Positions 16,680-26,337 of a stretch of 64,000 bases of DNA are shown piece by piece. The position numbers and the translations under genes are program-made. The DNA lies in the NCBI GenBank assembly GCA_020632495.1, contig JACKFL010000005.1, positions 1,944,961-2,008,960 on the forward strand. The letters are read 5' to 3'. Origin of the DNA: Candidatus Omnitrophota bacterium (GTDB taxonomy: Bacteria; Omnitrophota; Gorgyraeia; Zapsychrales; Zapsychraceae). Under the pieces are notes generated by a model, which saw nothing but the letters and a program-made list of their open reading frames with translations, did not search any database and was not told the origin of the DNA. Positions within the stretch are counted from its first letter, which is position 1. Every line of letters begins with the position of its first letter.

Positions 16680-17765
16680 ATGTTTTATTTTTTGTCGCAA
16701 TTCCGGGAAGCACATTTCGGATTTAACATCTTTCGTTACATTACATTCCGTACGGGCATGGCCGCGTTTACCACTTTTGTGCTGTGCGTGACCGTCGGGC
16801 CGTTAATTATCCGCATGCTGCGGAGGATGAAGATCGGAGAAGTGGCCAAGCGGGACGATTGCCCGGACTTGGATCAGTTTCAAAATGCCAAGGAGGGGAC
16901 TCCGACGATGGGGGGGCTGTTTGTGGTCGGCAGCATCGTGATTTCGGTCCTGCTGTGGGGGGATTTGGGGAATCATTTTGTCCTGCTGACACTTTTTACC
17001 TGTGTTTACCTCGCCGCTTTGGGGTGGGTGGATGACTATTATAAATTGAAAGGCATCGGTCGGCGCGGGCTGACCAAGCGGGCTAAACTTCTCTGGGAGA
17101 TCTTGTTGGGCTGTTTTATCGGCTCCTATGTCTACTTCAACCCGACGACATCGACGCAGTTGGACATGCCGTTTCTAAAGGACGCGATCATAAGTTTGGG
17201 ATGGCTGTACATCCCCTTTGTGGCCATGATCGTTATCGGGACCTCCAACGCCGTCAATTTAACGGACGGTCTTGACGGTCTGGCCATCGGATGCGTCTTG
17301 GTGGTCAGCATCACCTTGGCGATCCTCAGTTACATCACCGGGCATATCAAATTCAGTTCCTATTTGTTCATTCCGTTTATCGCCGATGCGGGTGAGCTGA
17401 CGGTGGTGTGTTCCGCTATCGTCGGCGCCAGCCTCGGGTTTCTGTGGTTCAATTGTCATCCGGCAAGCGTCTTTATGGGGGATACCGGATCGTTGTCGCT
17501 TGGCGGGACGCTCGGGGTTTTAGCGGTCCTGATCAAGAAGGAGCTGCTGTTGGTCATCATCGGCGGGGTCTTTGTGATCGAAGCGGTCTCGGTCATCTTG
17601 CAAATTATTTCCTTCCAGGTATGGGGGAAGCGGATATTTAAGATGTCGCCGTTTCATCATCATTTGCAGCTCTCCGGATGGCCGGAATCGAAAATTATCA
17701 TCCGGTTCTGGATCTTGGCCGTAATTATGGCGCTGTTGGCGTTAACAACATTGAAGATTCGTTAG
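16680..17765 (+). CDS. mraY: Phospho-MurNAc-pentapeptide translocase MraY
   Basis: A 361-residue polytopic membrane enzyme with about ten hydrophobic helices. It transfers phospho-MurNAc-pentapeptide to undecaprenyl phosphate, forming lipid I. Conserved cytoplasmic motifs are present: DDYYKLKG (catalytic Asp pair), NAVNLTDGLDGLAIG, FMGDTGSLSLGG and the HHH segment FHHHLQLSGW. Its stop is immediately followed by murD. Confidence 0.97.
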   Translation: MFYFLSQFREAHFGFNIFRYITFRTGMAAFTTFVLCVTVGPLIIRMLRRMKIGEVAKRDDCPDLDQFQNAKEGTPTMGGLFVVGSIVISVLLWGDLGNHFVLLTLFTCVYLAALGWVDDYYKLKGIGRRGLTKRAKLLWEILLGCFIGSYVYFNPTTSTQLDMPFLKDAIISLGWLYIPFVAMIVIGTSNAVNLTDGLDGLAIGCVLVVSITLAILSYITGHIKFSSYLFIPFIADAGELTVVCSAIVGASLGFLWFNCHPASVFMGDTGSLSLGGTLGVLAVLIKKELLLVIIGGVFVIEAVSVILQIISFQVWGKRIFKMSPFHHHLQLSGWPESKIIIRFWILAVIMALLALTTLKIR

Positions 17766-19070
17766 ATGCTGGATTTGACTGAAAAAACAGTGACGGTTGT
17801 CGGCGCCGGGCGTTCCGGCTTGGCCTTGGTCCGATTGGTGCGCCGGGTTAAGGGGGAGCCGCGTTTGACGGACAGACGACCTGCCGAAGATATTCCGGAC
17901 CGCGATCTGAGTGCCCTGCACGAGCAAGGGATCGTCACGGAGTTTGGCGGGCATACTCGGGATTTTCTGGACGGATCCCATGTGCTGGTGCTCAGTCCGG
18001 GCGTGCCGTTCACGTCGGAGATCGTCCAATGGGCCAGGGAGATGTCCGTGCCTGTGATGGGGGAGATCGAATTTGCCTATCAGTTTTGTCAGGCGCCGGT
18101 CATTGCCGTGACCGGCAGCAACGGCAAGACAACGGTGGTCAATCTGATCACCCGGGTGCTGCAGGAGGCAGGCATATCCGCCCGGCTCTGCGGCAATGTC
18201 GGGTATCCTTTCTCGGATTATTGCCGGGATGGTCGGGATTATGGCTACTACGTCCTGGAGCTTAGCTCGTTTCAGCTGGAGTCGCTGCTTTCCCCGGGGG
18301 ACCCGCTAGTCCGTTCACAGGCGGCGCGCGGTTTTCGACCGAAGATCGGAGTCATCCTGAATTTTAGTGAGAACCATCTGGACCGTCACGCCGATCTGGA
18401 TGAGTACTTTGCCGCGAAATGGCGCTTGTTTCAGAATCAGCGGGAAGATGATTACGCGGTCCTGAATGAAGGCTGCGCCCGCAGCCGGGAGCGGGCGGGT
18501 GAGCTGAAGGCGCGCACACGTTTTTTCGGTGCCGGTCAAGAGGATCCCCAACGGGCCGGCAATCCCAATCACGCGGTTGTGCGACTGGTCGCCGGCATCC
18601 TGAATATCCATCCCGGGGTCGTCAACAGCGTCTTGCAGGCGTTTGAAGGGGTGGAACACCGCATGGAGTTGGTCCGTTCTTTGCACGGGGTCACCTACAT
18701 TAACGATTCCAAATCGACCACCGCCGAATCCGGACGCTGGGCGCTCAGCCAGTTGCCGGGGCCGGTGATCATGATTTGCGGCGGGCGGGATAAAAATATC
18801 GAGTTCAGTCCATTGCGGGAGCTAGTGCGGCAGCGGGTCAAGTCGATGTACGTTATCGGTGAGGCAAGTGATAAATTGCGGGACACGTTCGCCCAGGTGG
18901 TACCGGTTTTCGGCTGTCCCGATTTGCGACAGGCCGTTAACCGCGCGCGGGATGAGGCGGCTGCCGGGGACAGTGTGCTGTTAAGTCCGATGTGCGCCAG
19001 CTTCGACATGTTTGCCAACTTTGAGCAACGGGGCGCGATTTACAAACAGATTGTTATGGAGTTGACCTGA
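17766..19070 (+). CDS. murD: UDP-MurNAc-L-Ala:D-Glu ligase MurD
   Basis: A 434-residue Mur ligase adding D-glutamate to UDP-MurNAc-L-Ala. The N-terminal nucleotide-binding domain starts VTVVGAGRSGLA. The ATP loop is VTGSNGKTT, the central domain contains LSSFQLES and NFSENHLDRH, and the C-terminal domain contains YINDSKSTTAES. Length and motif order are standard. The gene starts at the base after mraY. Confidence 0.95.
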   Translation: MLDLTEKTVTVVGAGRSGLALVRLVRRVKGEPRLTDRRPAEDIPDRDLSALHEQGIVTEFGGHTRDFLDGSHVLVLSPGVPFTSEIVQWAREMSVPVMGEIEFAYQFCQAPVIAVTGSNGKTTVVNLITRVLQEAGISARLCGNVGYPFSDYCRDGRDYGYYVLELSSFQLESLLSPGDPLVRSQAARGFRPKIGVILNFSENHLDRHADLDEYFAAKWRLFQNQREDDYAVLNEGCARSRERAGELKARTRFFGAGQEDPQRAGNPNHAVVRLVAGILNIHPGVVNSVLQAFEGVEHRMELVRSLHGVTYINDSKSTTAESGRWALSQLPGPVIMICGGRDKNIEFSPLRELVRQRVKSMYVIGEASDKLRDTFAQVVPVFGCPDLRQAVNRARDEAAAGDSVLLSPMCASFDMFANFEQRGAIYKQIVMELT

Positions 19071-19071
19071 G

Positions 19072-20169
19072 ATGACAGATATGCGGCCGTTACGAATATC
19101 CATTGCCATGATTGTCGCGTTGTTGCTATGCCTGGGCCTGATTATGATATATTCCTCCAGCGGGGTCTACGCCTCGGAAAACTTGGGTGACCGGACCTAT
19201 TTCTTGAAGAGGCAGCTGATTTTTCTGGGCATCGGGTCTGTTTTTTCTTTTCTGATTATGTCTATTGATTATCGGATCCTGCAGCAATACTCCAAGTGGC
19301 TGCTGATCGGGGCCTTTGTCATGCTGCTGCTGGTGCTGATTCCGGGTATCGGAACCTCAAGTTTCGGTGCGCGCCGTTGGTTTAAACTCGGTCCGATCAG
19401 TTTTCAGCCTTCCGAGTTTACCAAATTGGCGATCATGATCTATGCCGCCGACTTTCTGGCCCGCAAACAGGGAAAAATAACCAATTTTCTCGAGGGATTT
19501 TTACCGTTATTGATTATAATGGGGAGTGTATGTTTGCTGATTATTAAGCAGCCCGACCTGGGCAGCTCGGTGCTGATTGCGAGCATTATTCTCACCCTGT
19601 TGTACGTGGCCGGGACGCGGTTGCTTTATATCGGCGGCCTGATACTGTCCGCGGTGCCGTTGCTGGTTTATCTGGTCATCAGTGAACCGTACCGGATGCG
19701 GCGGATCATCGCCTTTCTCGATCCTTGGCAGGACAGCCAGGGGGCGGGATTCCAGCTGTCCCAGTCCCAGATCGCGTTAGGCTCCGGGGGGATCTTCGGA
19801 GTCGGGCTCGGCCAAAGTATGCAGAAGTTGTTTTATCTGCCGGCGGCCCATACGGATTTTATCCTGTCAATTATCGGTGAGGAGCTCGGCCTCATCGGAA
19901 CGCTTATGACCGTGTTGCTGTTTGCGGCGTTCATCTGGCAGGGCGCCCGGATTATCAAACGGACCTCTAATCCGTTCGGATACTATCTGGCGACCGGGAT
20001 TGTGGCGCTGATCGGTATGCAGGCCGTGGTGAATATCGGCGTGAGCATCGGGGCCTTTCCGACCAAAGGGCTTCCGTTGCCGTTTATCAGCTACGGCGGT
20101 TCCGCGTTGGTGTTCAATATGCTGAGCGTGGGACTGTTGTTGAATATATCCCGAATTGAAGACATATGA
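19072..20169 (+). CDS. ftsW: Septal peptidoglycan glycosyltransferase FtsW
   Basis: A 365-residue SEDS-family protein with about ten membrane helices. It polymerises lipid II at the septum together with FtsI. GARRWFKLGPISFQPSEFTKLA, KQPDLGSS and the C-terminal GLPLPFISYGGSALVFNM are the conserved SEDS motifs. The position between murD and murG identifies it as FtsW rather than RodA. It overlaps murG by ATGA. Confidence 0.95.
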   Translation: MTDMRPLRISIAMIVALLLCLGLIMIYSSSGVYASENLGDRTYFLKRQLIFLGIGSVFSFLIMSIDYRILQQYSKWLLIGAFVMLLLVLIPGIGTSSFGARRWFKLGPISFQPSEFTKLAIMIYAADFLARKQGKITNFLEGFLPLLIIMGSVCLLIIKQPDLGSSVLIASIILTLLYVAGTRLLYIGGLILSAVPLLVYLVISEPYRMRRIIAFLDPWQDSQGAGFQLSQSQIALGSGGIFGVGLGQSMQKLFYLPAAHTDFILSIIGEELGLIGTLMTVLLFAAFIWQGARIIKRTSNPFGYYLATGIVALIGMQAVVNIGVSIGAFPTKGLPLPFISYGGSALVFNMLSVGLLLNISRIEDI

Positions 20170-21239
20170 GAGTTATGTTGGCGGCCGGCGGTACGGCGGG
20201 GCATCTCGGCCCGGCAGTGGAAGTTGCCCGTTGGTTGCGGCGCGAAGGGCACGCCGTCACATTTGTTGGCGCATTAGGTGACAACGCGGGGCGGCTGCGG
20301 GATGAAGGATTTGAAGCGCGGGAGTTAGCCGTGCGCGGACTGCAGGGTGAAGGTATCCGGCGCGATCTGTCCGCAGTTCTTTCACTGATCAAAGGGGCTT
20401 GGCATGCCCGGGCGATTATTAAATCGGTCCGGCCGCAGGTCATCGCGGGCTTCGGCGGATACGCCGCGTTTCCGGTGGTCGGCGCGGCCGTTATGTGCGG
20501 CGTGCCCGCGGTCATTCATGAACAGAATGTGGTCCCCGGCCGGGCCAACCGGCTGCTCGGCCGGTATGTCCGGAAAATTGCGGTGAGTTTTCGCGAGTCG
20601 CGCGCGCATTGGTCCGCCGGCAAGATAGTCGTGACCGGTTGTCCGGTCAGCCCGGGAACGCCGGAACTCAGACGGGACGAATTTTATCGGAAGGTAAACT
20701 TCTCGCCCGATCGCAAAACGGTCCTGGTTTTTGGCGGCAGCCAGGGGAGCCAGCGGATCAACACCGTTTTTCCGGCTTGTGTCGGGCAGTTGGCGGCCAG
20801 GTTTCCGGTCCAGATTTTGCACGTCAGCGGCCGCGGAAGATTGCCCGAGGTGGAGGCGGCCTATGCGAACGTTAAGGTCCCGAACCAGCTCTTTGAGTAC
20901 TACCGGCCGATGGCCACTTTGTATGCGTTGGCAGACGTCATTGTGTGCCGGGCCGGAGCAGCCACCGTCAACGAGCTGGTGGTATTCGGAAAACCGGCCT
21001 GCTTGGTGCCGTACCCTTACGCCGGCGGCCACCAGGAATTTAACGCGCGGGTGCTGGTTGAGGCCGGCGTGGCACTGATGATTAAGGACGTGGAACTGAC
21101 CCCCGAGAATTTGTCGGACCGGATCGGAGAGCTCCTGAATGATCCGCCTCCGCAGAAAGATTTTACGCGTTTGCAGGACGCAATGAACGTCAATAATGCC
21201 ACCGACACATTGGCCAGGGAAATCTTAAACACCGCATGA
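20166..21239 (+). CDS. murG: UDP-GlcNAc:lipid I N-acetylglucosaminyltransferase MurG
   Basis: A 357-residue GT28 enzyme that forms lipid II on the inner face of the membrane. The N-terminal glycine-rich loop AAGGTAGHL, GFGGYAAFPV, the HEQNVVPGRANRLL block, the GGSQGSQRIN loop and the C-terminal CRAGAATVNELVVFGKPACLVPYPYAGGHQEFNA are canonical. Instead of murC, a metallopeptidase gene overlaps its stop (ATGA). Confidence 0.96.
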   Translation: MRVMLAAGGTAGHLGPAVEVARWLRREGHAVTFVGALGDNAGRLRDEGFEARELAVRGLQGEGIRRDLSAVLSLIKGAWHARAIIKSVRPQVIAGFGGYAAFPVVGAAVMCGVPAVIHEQNVVPGRANRLLGRYVRKIAVSFRESRAHWSAGKIVVTGCPVSPGTPELRRDEFYRKVNFSPDRKTVLVFGGSQGSQRINTVFPACVGQLAARFPVQILHVSGRGRLPEVEAAYANVKVPNQLFEYYRPMATLYALADVIVCRAGAATVNELVVFGKPACLVPYPYAGGHQEFNARVLVEAGVALMIKDVELTPENLSDRIGELLNDPPPQKDFTRLQDAMNVNNATDTLAREILNTA

Positions 21240-22027
21240 CGCGATTACTCACAGCTTTGCTTGCCGGTTTTTTGATATCAGCGGCCGCGGTCCAGCTCGC
21301 CTATGCCAAAGAGTACGAATGGCAGGAGGAGCGCGGCCGGCACACGATTGTGTTTTACCGGTCGGCTCCCCGCGATTTTGTGCAAAGCGTTGAAGAGTCG
21401 GCCGAAGATTATTATTCCCGTATTACCCGCACCTTTGGATTTCCCCGGCGCGGTGTTTGGTCGTATGATGAACGGGTCAAAATCTACATTTATGACAACG
21501 AGGATGAGTATGTGACCGTCGGCCAACAAAAGCGCTGGTCCCACGGCGTGGCCTCTCCCTATGAAAAGATTATCCGGACCTATCCCGCAGCCTCGGGTTT
21601 TTTCGACACGACGCTGCCTCACGAATTGGCTCATATCGTTTTTCGTGAATATGTAGGGTACCGTACATTTATTCCGACGTGGTTTGAGGAGGGGGTGGCC
21701 ATGTACGCGGAACGTGCCAAGCGCTTCGGCGCTCACAACGCGGTCCGCGAGGCAAGGCGGCACGGGCAATTCCGTACGCTTGAGGAGCTGACTCTAACCG
21801 GGATGCGGGGGATAAACGGGCGGCAGGAAGCAGCGTTGTTCTATACCCATGCCGCCAGCATCGTGAAGTTCATGATCGATGAGCACGGCAAGCAAAAATT
21901 TGTACGCTTCTGCCGTAAATTAAAAGAAGGTAAACCATTTGATTGGGCCTTGGATGAGTCCTATCCCAGATTCAAAAATACCGATCGCCTAAATGAGGCT
22001 TGGGTCAAATTTCTCGACAATGACTAA
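21236..22027 (+). CDS. Secreted HEXXH metallopeptidase (peptidase MA-like)
   Basis: A 263-residue protein with an N-terminal signal peptide ending near AYAKEYE. HELAH (residues 129-133) is a zinc-binding HEXXH, and FEEG (Glu151/Glu152, about 19 residues downstream) offers the third gluzincin ligand. This arrangement matches peptidase MA-like proteins. The gene is translationally coupled to both neighbours: it starts within the murG stop and its end overlaps murC by 8 bases. Acting in the periplasm, it could trim or regulate an envelope or division protein. That role is inferred from position only; substrate and activity are unknown. Confidence 0.8.
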   Translation: MTRLLTALLAGFLISAAAVQLAYAKEYEWQEERGRHTIVFYRSAPRDFVQSVEESAEDYYSRITRTFGFPRRGVWSYDERVKIYIYDNEDEYVTVGQQKRWSHGVASPYEKIIRTYPAASGFFDTTLPHELAHIVFREYVGYRTFIPTWFEEGVAMYAERAKRFGAHNAVREARRHGQFRTLEELTLTGMRGINGRQEAALFYTHAASIVKFMIDEHGKQKFVRFCRKLKEGKPFDWALDESYPRFKNTDRLNEAWVKFLDND

Positions 22028-23417
22028 ACATTATCACTTAATCGGAATCGGCGGGATCGGGATGAGCACCATCGCATCGCTGTTATTGGCCAAAGGGCAG
22101 CGTGTGAGCGGTTCGGATGTGAGGGAAAATTCCTCAGTCAGCCGGCTGATCGCTCAGGGGGCTTCCATCACCGTTGGGCATAATTCGGAAAACATCGGAG
22201 ATGCCGATGTTGTCGTTTACTCCTCGGCGATCACCGACGCGAACTGCGAACTCGCTGCCGCTCATCGCAGGGGTATCCCCGTCCTGCGGCGCGCCCAGGT
22301 GCTGGCGCAATTAATGGGGGAGCACACCGGCATCACGGTGGCCGGCGCCCACGGCAAGACGACCACGACTTCGATGATCGGCCAAATGATGAGCGCCGCC
22401 GGACTGGAACCCACCACGGCCATCGGCGGGATTGTTATGGGCAGCGGCTCGAACGCCGCGCTCGGGAAGGGCAAGTACTTTGTGGCTGAGGTCGATGAAA
22501 GCGACGGGTCGTTCTTGTATTTTTCTCCGGATTATTCCATTATCAGCAACATCGACCTGGAACACCTGGATTACTACCAAAACTGGAAACACATCGCCGA
22601 CACCTACCAGGAATTCTTTCAGCGGACATCGGCGGGCGGAGTGATTATCGCCTACGGCGACGACCACCGTTTATGCGATCTCATCCGGCAAAGCGGCCGG
22701 GAGTTCAAGACCTTCGGATTTTCATCCGATGATGATGTGTTTGCCACTAATATCCGGATGCAGGAATTTCATACCTCATTCGATTGCGTGATTCGGGGGG
22801 AATTGGCCGGCCAGGTGGAAATGCCCATTCCCGGCCGGCACAATATTGCTAACGCCCTGGCATGTCTTTGCCTTGGGAGTCAGCTCGGCATCGATTTCAA
22901 TGTCATGGCCGAAAGCCTGTCCGGGTTCGGCGGCGTCCAGCGCCGCTTCGAAACCTTGGGCATCGTCGAGGATGTTATGGTCGTCGACGACTATGCGCAT
23001 CATCCCACCGAGATTCTGGCCACTTTGCAGACGGCGCATGAACAGCACGTCGGTCGGGTTGTCGGGATATTTCAACCGCACCGCTATTCCCGGCTGAAGG
23101 CATTATGGAAGGAGTTTGTCGAAAGCCTTAAGGACGTGGATTATCTGATTGTTACCGATGTATATGCGGCGAGTGAAAACGCGATTCCTGGAGTGGAAAG
23201 CGCGGCGTTCGTCAATGATTTGAAAAAAATCAGCGATCATCCGGTCATCTATATCAAGCAGGAAAAGATCGTCAACCACCTATTTAAAACCGCCATGCCG
23301 GGAGATCTGATCATCACGCTGGGCGCGGGCGACGTCAATCAGGTGGGCTATGAGTTCGTACGAAAAAAGAGAATGAAACTGGAGAAGCAAATGGAGAAGA
23401 TCAGTGAGTCAAAATAA
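22020..23417 (+). CDS. murC: UDP-N-acetylmuramate:L-alanine ligase MurC
   Basis: A 465-residue Mur ligase that starts the peptide stem. HLIGIGGIGMSTIA is the N-terminal UDP-binding loop, GAHGKTTTTSM the ATP loop, EVDESDGSFL and YAHHPTEI the central and C-terminal motifs. The frame is open from 21993, but the ATG at 22020 gives the usual N-terminus. It overlaps the metallopeptidase by 8 bases and ddl by 14 bases, leaving no room for murB, which often follows murC. Confidence 0.96.
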   Translation: MTKHYHLIGIGGIGMSTIASLLLAKGQRVSGSDVRENSSVSRLIAQGASITVGHNSENIGDADVVVYSSAITDANCELAAAHRRGIPVLRRAQVLAQLMGEHTGITVAGAHGKTTTTSMIGQMMSAAGLEPTTAIGGIVMGSGSNAALGKGKYFVAEVDESDGSFLYFSPDYSIISNIDLEHLDYYQNWKHIADTYQEFFQRTSAGGVIIAYGDDHRLCDLIRQSGREFKTFGFSSDDDVFATNIRMQEFHTSFDCVIRGELAGQVEMPIPGRHNIANALACLCLGSQLGIDFNVMAESLSGFGGVQRRFETLGIVEDVMVVDDYAHHPTEILATLQTAHEQHVGRVVGIFQPHRYSRLKALWKEFVESLKDVDYLIVTDVYAASENAIPGVESAAFVNDLKKISDHPVIYIKQEKIVNHLFKTAMPGDLIITLGAGDVNQVGYEFVRKKRMKLEKQMEKISESK

Positions 23418-24381
23418 ACATAAATTCGGAAGAATCGGCGTGCTCATGGGGGGGTGTTCCTCGGAGAGGGAGATTTCCCTGCAGTCGGGGCAGGCGGTGT
23501 ATGACGCTCTGCACGGTATGGGGCTCGATGTCCAGGCTATCGATCTGCGGGATGATCAGCCGGACCGCGTACGTGATCTGCTGTTGGAAAAAAAGGTGGA
23601 TGGCGTGTTCATTGCCCTGCACGGGAGATTCGGTGAGGACGGCCAAATTCAAAAACTCTGCGAGCAGCTGGGACTGCCATATACCGGTTCCGACGCGGTC
23701 GCCAGCCGGCGCGCCTATAACAAGATTATCACTCAGAGCACCTTGCTGGCGCATAATGTTATGGTGCCTGATTTTGTGACGATGGAGAGTCAGGACCCGG
23801 ACCGTATTCCGGCGACAGTGGCCAGTCTCGGGAGTTATCCCTTTGTCGTCAAGCCGGCCTGCGAAGGATCGAGTATCGGCGTCACCGTTGTCCGGGACGA
23901 GACCGAATTGCGGCGGGCCGTAGAGGAGGCTTGGGGCTACGGGCCCTACGTGCTCATCGAGCGCTTTGTGCCCGGCAGAGAACTGACCGTCGGGATCCTC
24001 GGCGATGTCCCGCTGGATGCGGTGGAGGTGGTGACGCAGCGTCCGTTTTACGACTTTACCGCCAAGTACCAGGAGGGTCAGACCGAGTACAAGGTGCCGG
24101 CGGACCTGCCGCTCGAAATCAGACATGTCCTGCAGGAGACGGCGTTTAAAGTCCATACGGTGATGGGCTGCCGCGACATATCACGGGTGGATTTTCGTCT
24201 TGATCCGGAGTTGAAGCCCTTCGTACTGGAAATCAATACAATCCCCGGTTTCACGCCGCACAGCCTTCTGCCAAAAGCGGCCGCTCACGCACAGATCACC
24301 TTCGATAAAATTTGTCTAACCTTGCTAAACCTTGCTTATGCCCAGAAAAAAGAAAAAAAACTTATTACCGCTGATCATTAA
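23404..24381 (+). CDS. ddl: D-alanine:D-alanine ligase
   Basis: A 325-residue ATP-grasp ligase with GTG start inside the end of murC. GVLMGGCSSEREISL is the N-terminal motif, ALHGRFGEDGQIQ and PYTGSDAVASRRAYNK the substrate-loop region, and FVVKPACEGSSIGV and FVLEINTIPGFTPHSLLPKAA the ATP- and metal-binding blocks. Length and motifs are those of a DdlB-type enzyme supplying D-Ala-D-Ala to MurF. It overlaps ftsQ by 44 bases. Confidence 0.95.
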   Translation: MSQNKHKFGRIGVLMGGCSSEREISLQSGQAVYDALHGMGLDVQAIDLRDDQPDRVRDLLLEKKVDGVFIALHGRFGEDGQIQKLCEQLGLPYTGSDAVASRRAYNKIITQSTLLAHNVMVPDFVTMESQDPDRIPATVASLGSYPFVVKPACEGSSIGVTVVRDETELRRAVEEAWGYGPYVLIERFVPGRELTVGILGDVPLDAVEVVTQRPFYDFTAKYQEGQTEYKVPADLPLEIRHVLQETAFKVHTVMGCRDISRVDFRLDPELKPFVLEINTIPGFTPHSLLPKAAAHAQITFDKICLTLLNLAYAQKKEKKLITADH

Positions 24382-25102
24382 ATCTCTTCTGATCCTGCTT
24401 ATCATCGCAGCAGCCGGCGGGATCGGACTGTTGTGTTATGTCGAAGGCGGGGAATTGATTCGGACTTCACGCCGTTTTACGGTCAAGAAAATCGTCATTG
24501 ATCCCACCCTGCGATTCATACAGCACCGCGACCTGCAGGTTATTCAGGGGCAAAGCATATTCGACGTGGATTTGCAGGATATGGAAAGCCGTTTGATGTT
24601 GAAGTATCCGGAGATTTCCGAGCTGCGGGTGGAGCGGAGATTTCCCGAAGAAATCCATCTGGTGGCCAAGAAGCGGATGCAGTTGGCCCAGGTGCCATTC
24701 CGGCAGAGTTTTCTGGTGGTGGATGACGAAGGGGTGGTGTTGGCCAAAAAGGATAAACGCGATAAGGAGTTGCCCGCCATTGAAGGGTTTAAGATTCCGC
24801 GCGGGCCGGTGGAACTCGGGTCCCGGATCCGTCACCAGCGGCTGCGCACAGCGCTTGAAATCATCACCTCCTTTAACGAGAACGCGGCGCTGTCTTCCTA
24901 CCGAATCGATAACCTCGATATCGACCAATCATCCAAGATCATGGTCTATCTCGACCGGGATATCAAGGCCATCCTCGACGATCAACGCGTCGATCGCAAA
25001 ATTAATGTGCTGGGATTTGTCTTGACCCAGGGCAACCTCGATCTGCGGGAAGTCAATTACATCGACCTCAGATTCAAAGATCCTATTATCGGAAAGAAGT
25101 AA
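24338..25102 (+). CDS. ftsQ: Cell division protein FtsQ/DivIB
   Basis: A 254-residue bitopic membrane protein with a basic cytoplasmic start (MPRKKKKN), one hydrophobic helix (about residues 10-32), a POTRA domain (about residues 45-115, containing FTVKKIVIDPTLRFI and RVERRFPEEIHLVAKKR) and a C-terminal beta domain. FtsQ scaffolds FtsL/FtsB at the septum. I prefer the ATG at 24338 to a TTG two codons upstream. The gene overlaps ddl and touches ftsA by one base. Confidence 0.88.
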   Translation: MPRKKKKNLLPLIIKSLLILLIIAAAGGIGLLCYVEGGELIRTSRRFTVKKIVIDPTLRFIQHRDLQVIQGQSIFDVDLQDMESRLMLKYPEISELRVERRFPEEIHLVAKKRMQLAQVPFRQSFLVVDDEGVVLAKKDKRDKELPAIEGFKIPRGPVELGSRIRHQRLRTALEIITSFNENAALSSYRIDNLDIDQSSKIMVYLDRDIKAILDDQRVDRKINVLGFVLTQGNLDLREVNYIDLRFKDPIIGKK

Positions 25103-26337
25103 TGCTGAACCGAGTCCTGAAAGACAAACTCTATTGCGGACTGGACATCGGGGCCAACAAGCTGAAGGTCGGCCTCGTGCAGTTAAAGGACGGAGAGCCG
25201 GAAATACTCGGAGCGTATGAACACCCGGTACACGGATTCAAAGATTCCTGCGTCCATGATCTCAATGAATTTTCCGAATGCATTCACCAGGTGATGACCG
25301 AGCTGGCTGCCAAGACAGGCGTCCATGTGAAGGACATTGAGGTCGGTCTCGACGGCAATCTGGTCAAGATTCGCAAGACGTCCGCCGCGATTCCGTTGGT
25401 GGACCGCGGCAACAAGGTGATTGCCGCGGGTGACGTGCTTAAGCTAAACAAGCAGGCGCGCCTGCTGGGCGTCAAGATGGAAGAAGAGGTCCTGCATGAG
25501 ATGCCGCAGACCTACCTTATTGACGATATCAATGCGGCGGCCAATCCGGTGGGGTTGTACGGACGTAAGCTGGCGGTGCAATCCCTGATGGTAGTGTCGG
25601 ACGTCGACAAGGCCAAGAATATTATCAAATCCATCAACCATGCCGGATATGAAGTTCGGCATATCTTCTTCGGCAGCTATGCCTGCTCGCATTTGCTGCT
25701 CACTCCCAATCAGCGGCGGAACGGATGCGTCCTCATCGACATGGGGGCCACCGTGACCAGCATTCTGGTTTTTCATGAAGGGATTATCAAGTATGTGCAC
25801 GCCATCCCGATCGGGGGACAGCAGCTCACCAAAGATATTGCGTTGCGCCTTAAACTCAATTTCGAATTGGCCGAAGAAATCAAACGTTCCTATGCCACCG
25901 CCGTTTCCTCCCAGATTCAGGAAGAGGAGGTGTTGGTCAAGCGGGACAATGCGTATATGCCGATTAAGCACGGAGAAATTTATGAGGCGATCGCTGACCG
26001 GCTGGACAGTTTGATCGGACAGATCGACGATTCCATCAGGGCGTCCAACCTGTACGAGTATTTGGGTTCGGGGATCAGGATAACGGGAGGGGGAGCCCTA
26101 TTGCCGGGGCTGATCGAGCGGATCGAAGAAAAGACCAGGCTGGAAGTGTCGCTCGCCCAGATTCAACAGTTGACGCCGCGCAATGTTTCCAACGCGGCCG
26201 TGTTTGCCACGGCGGTAAGCTGCGCGCACCGCGGCTGGCAGTTCCAGGACCAGGGACAAATGACCGCCGAACAGCATGTCGATTGGGGGCGCCGCCTGAT
26301 CAACAAGGTGAAGGAGCTGTATTTTGAGTATTTTTAG
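25102..26337 (+). CDS. ftsA: Cell division protein FtsA
   Basis: A 411-residue actin-fold ATPase that tethers FtsZ filaments to the membrane. YCGLDIGANKLKVGLVQ is the phosphate-1 motif, VLIDMGATVTSILVFHEG the phosphate-2 motif and RITGGGALLPGL the adenosine motif. The C-terminus (RRLINKVKELYFEYF) looks like the amphipathic membrane-targeting helix. The usual next gene, ftsZ, is not present: an opposite-strand gene overlaps the ftsA stop by 4 bases. Confidence 0.93.
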   Translation: MLNRVLKDKLYCGLDIGANKLKVGLVQLKDGEPEILGAYEHPVHGFKDSCVHDLNEFSECIHQVMTELAAKTGVHVKDIEVGLDGNLVKIRKTSAAIPLVDRGNKVIAAGDVLKLNKQARLLGVKMEEEVLHEMPQTYLIDDINAAANPVGLYGRKLAVQSLMVVSDVDKAKNIIKSINHAGYEVRHIFFGSYACSHLLLTPNQRRNGCVLIDMGATVTSILVFHEGIIKYVHAIPIGGQQLTKDIALRLKLNFELAEEIKRSYATAVSSQIQEEEVLVKRDNAYMPIKHGEIYEAIADRLDSLIGQIDDSIRASNLYEYLGSGIRITGGGALLPGLIERIEEKTRLEVSLAQIQQLTPRNVSNAAVFATAVSCAHRGWQFQDQGQMTAEQHVDWGRRLINKVKELYFEYF

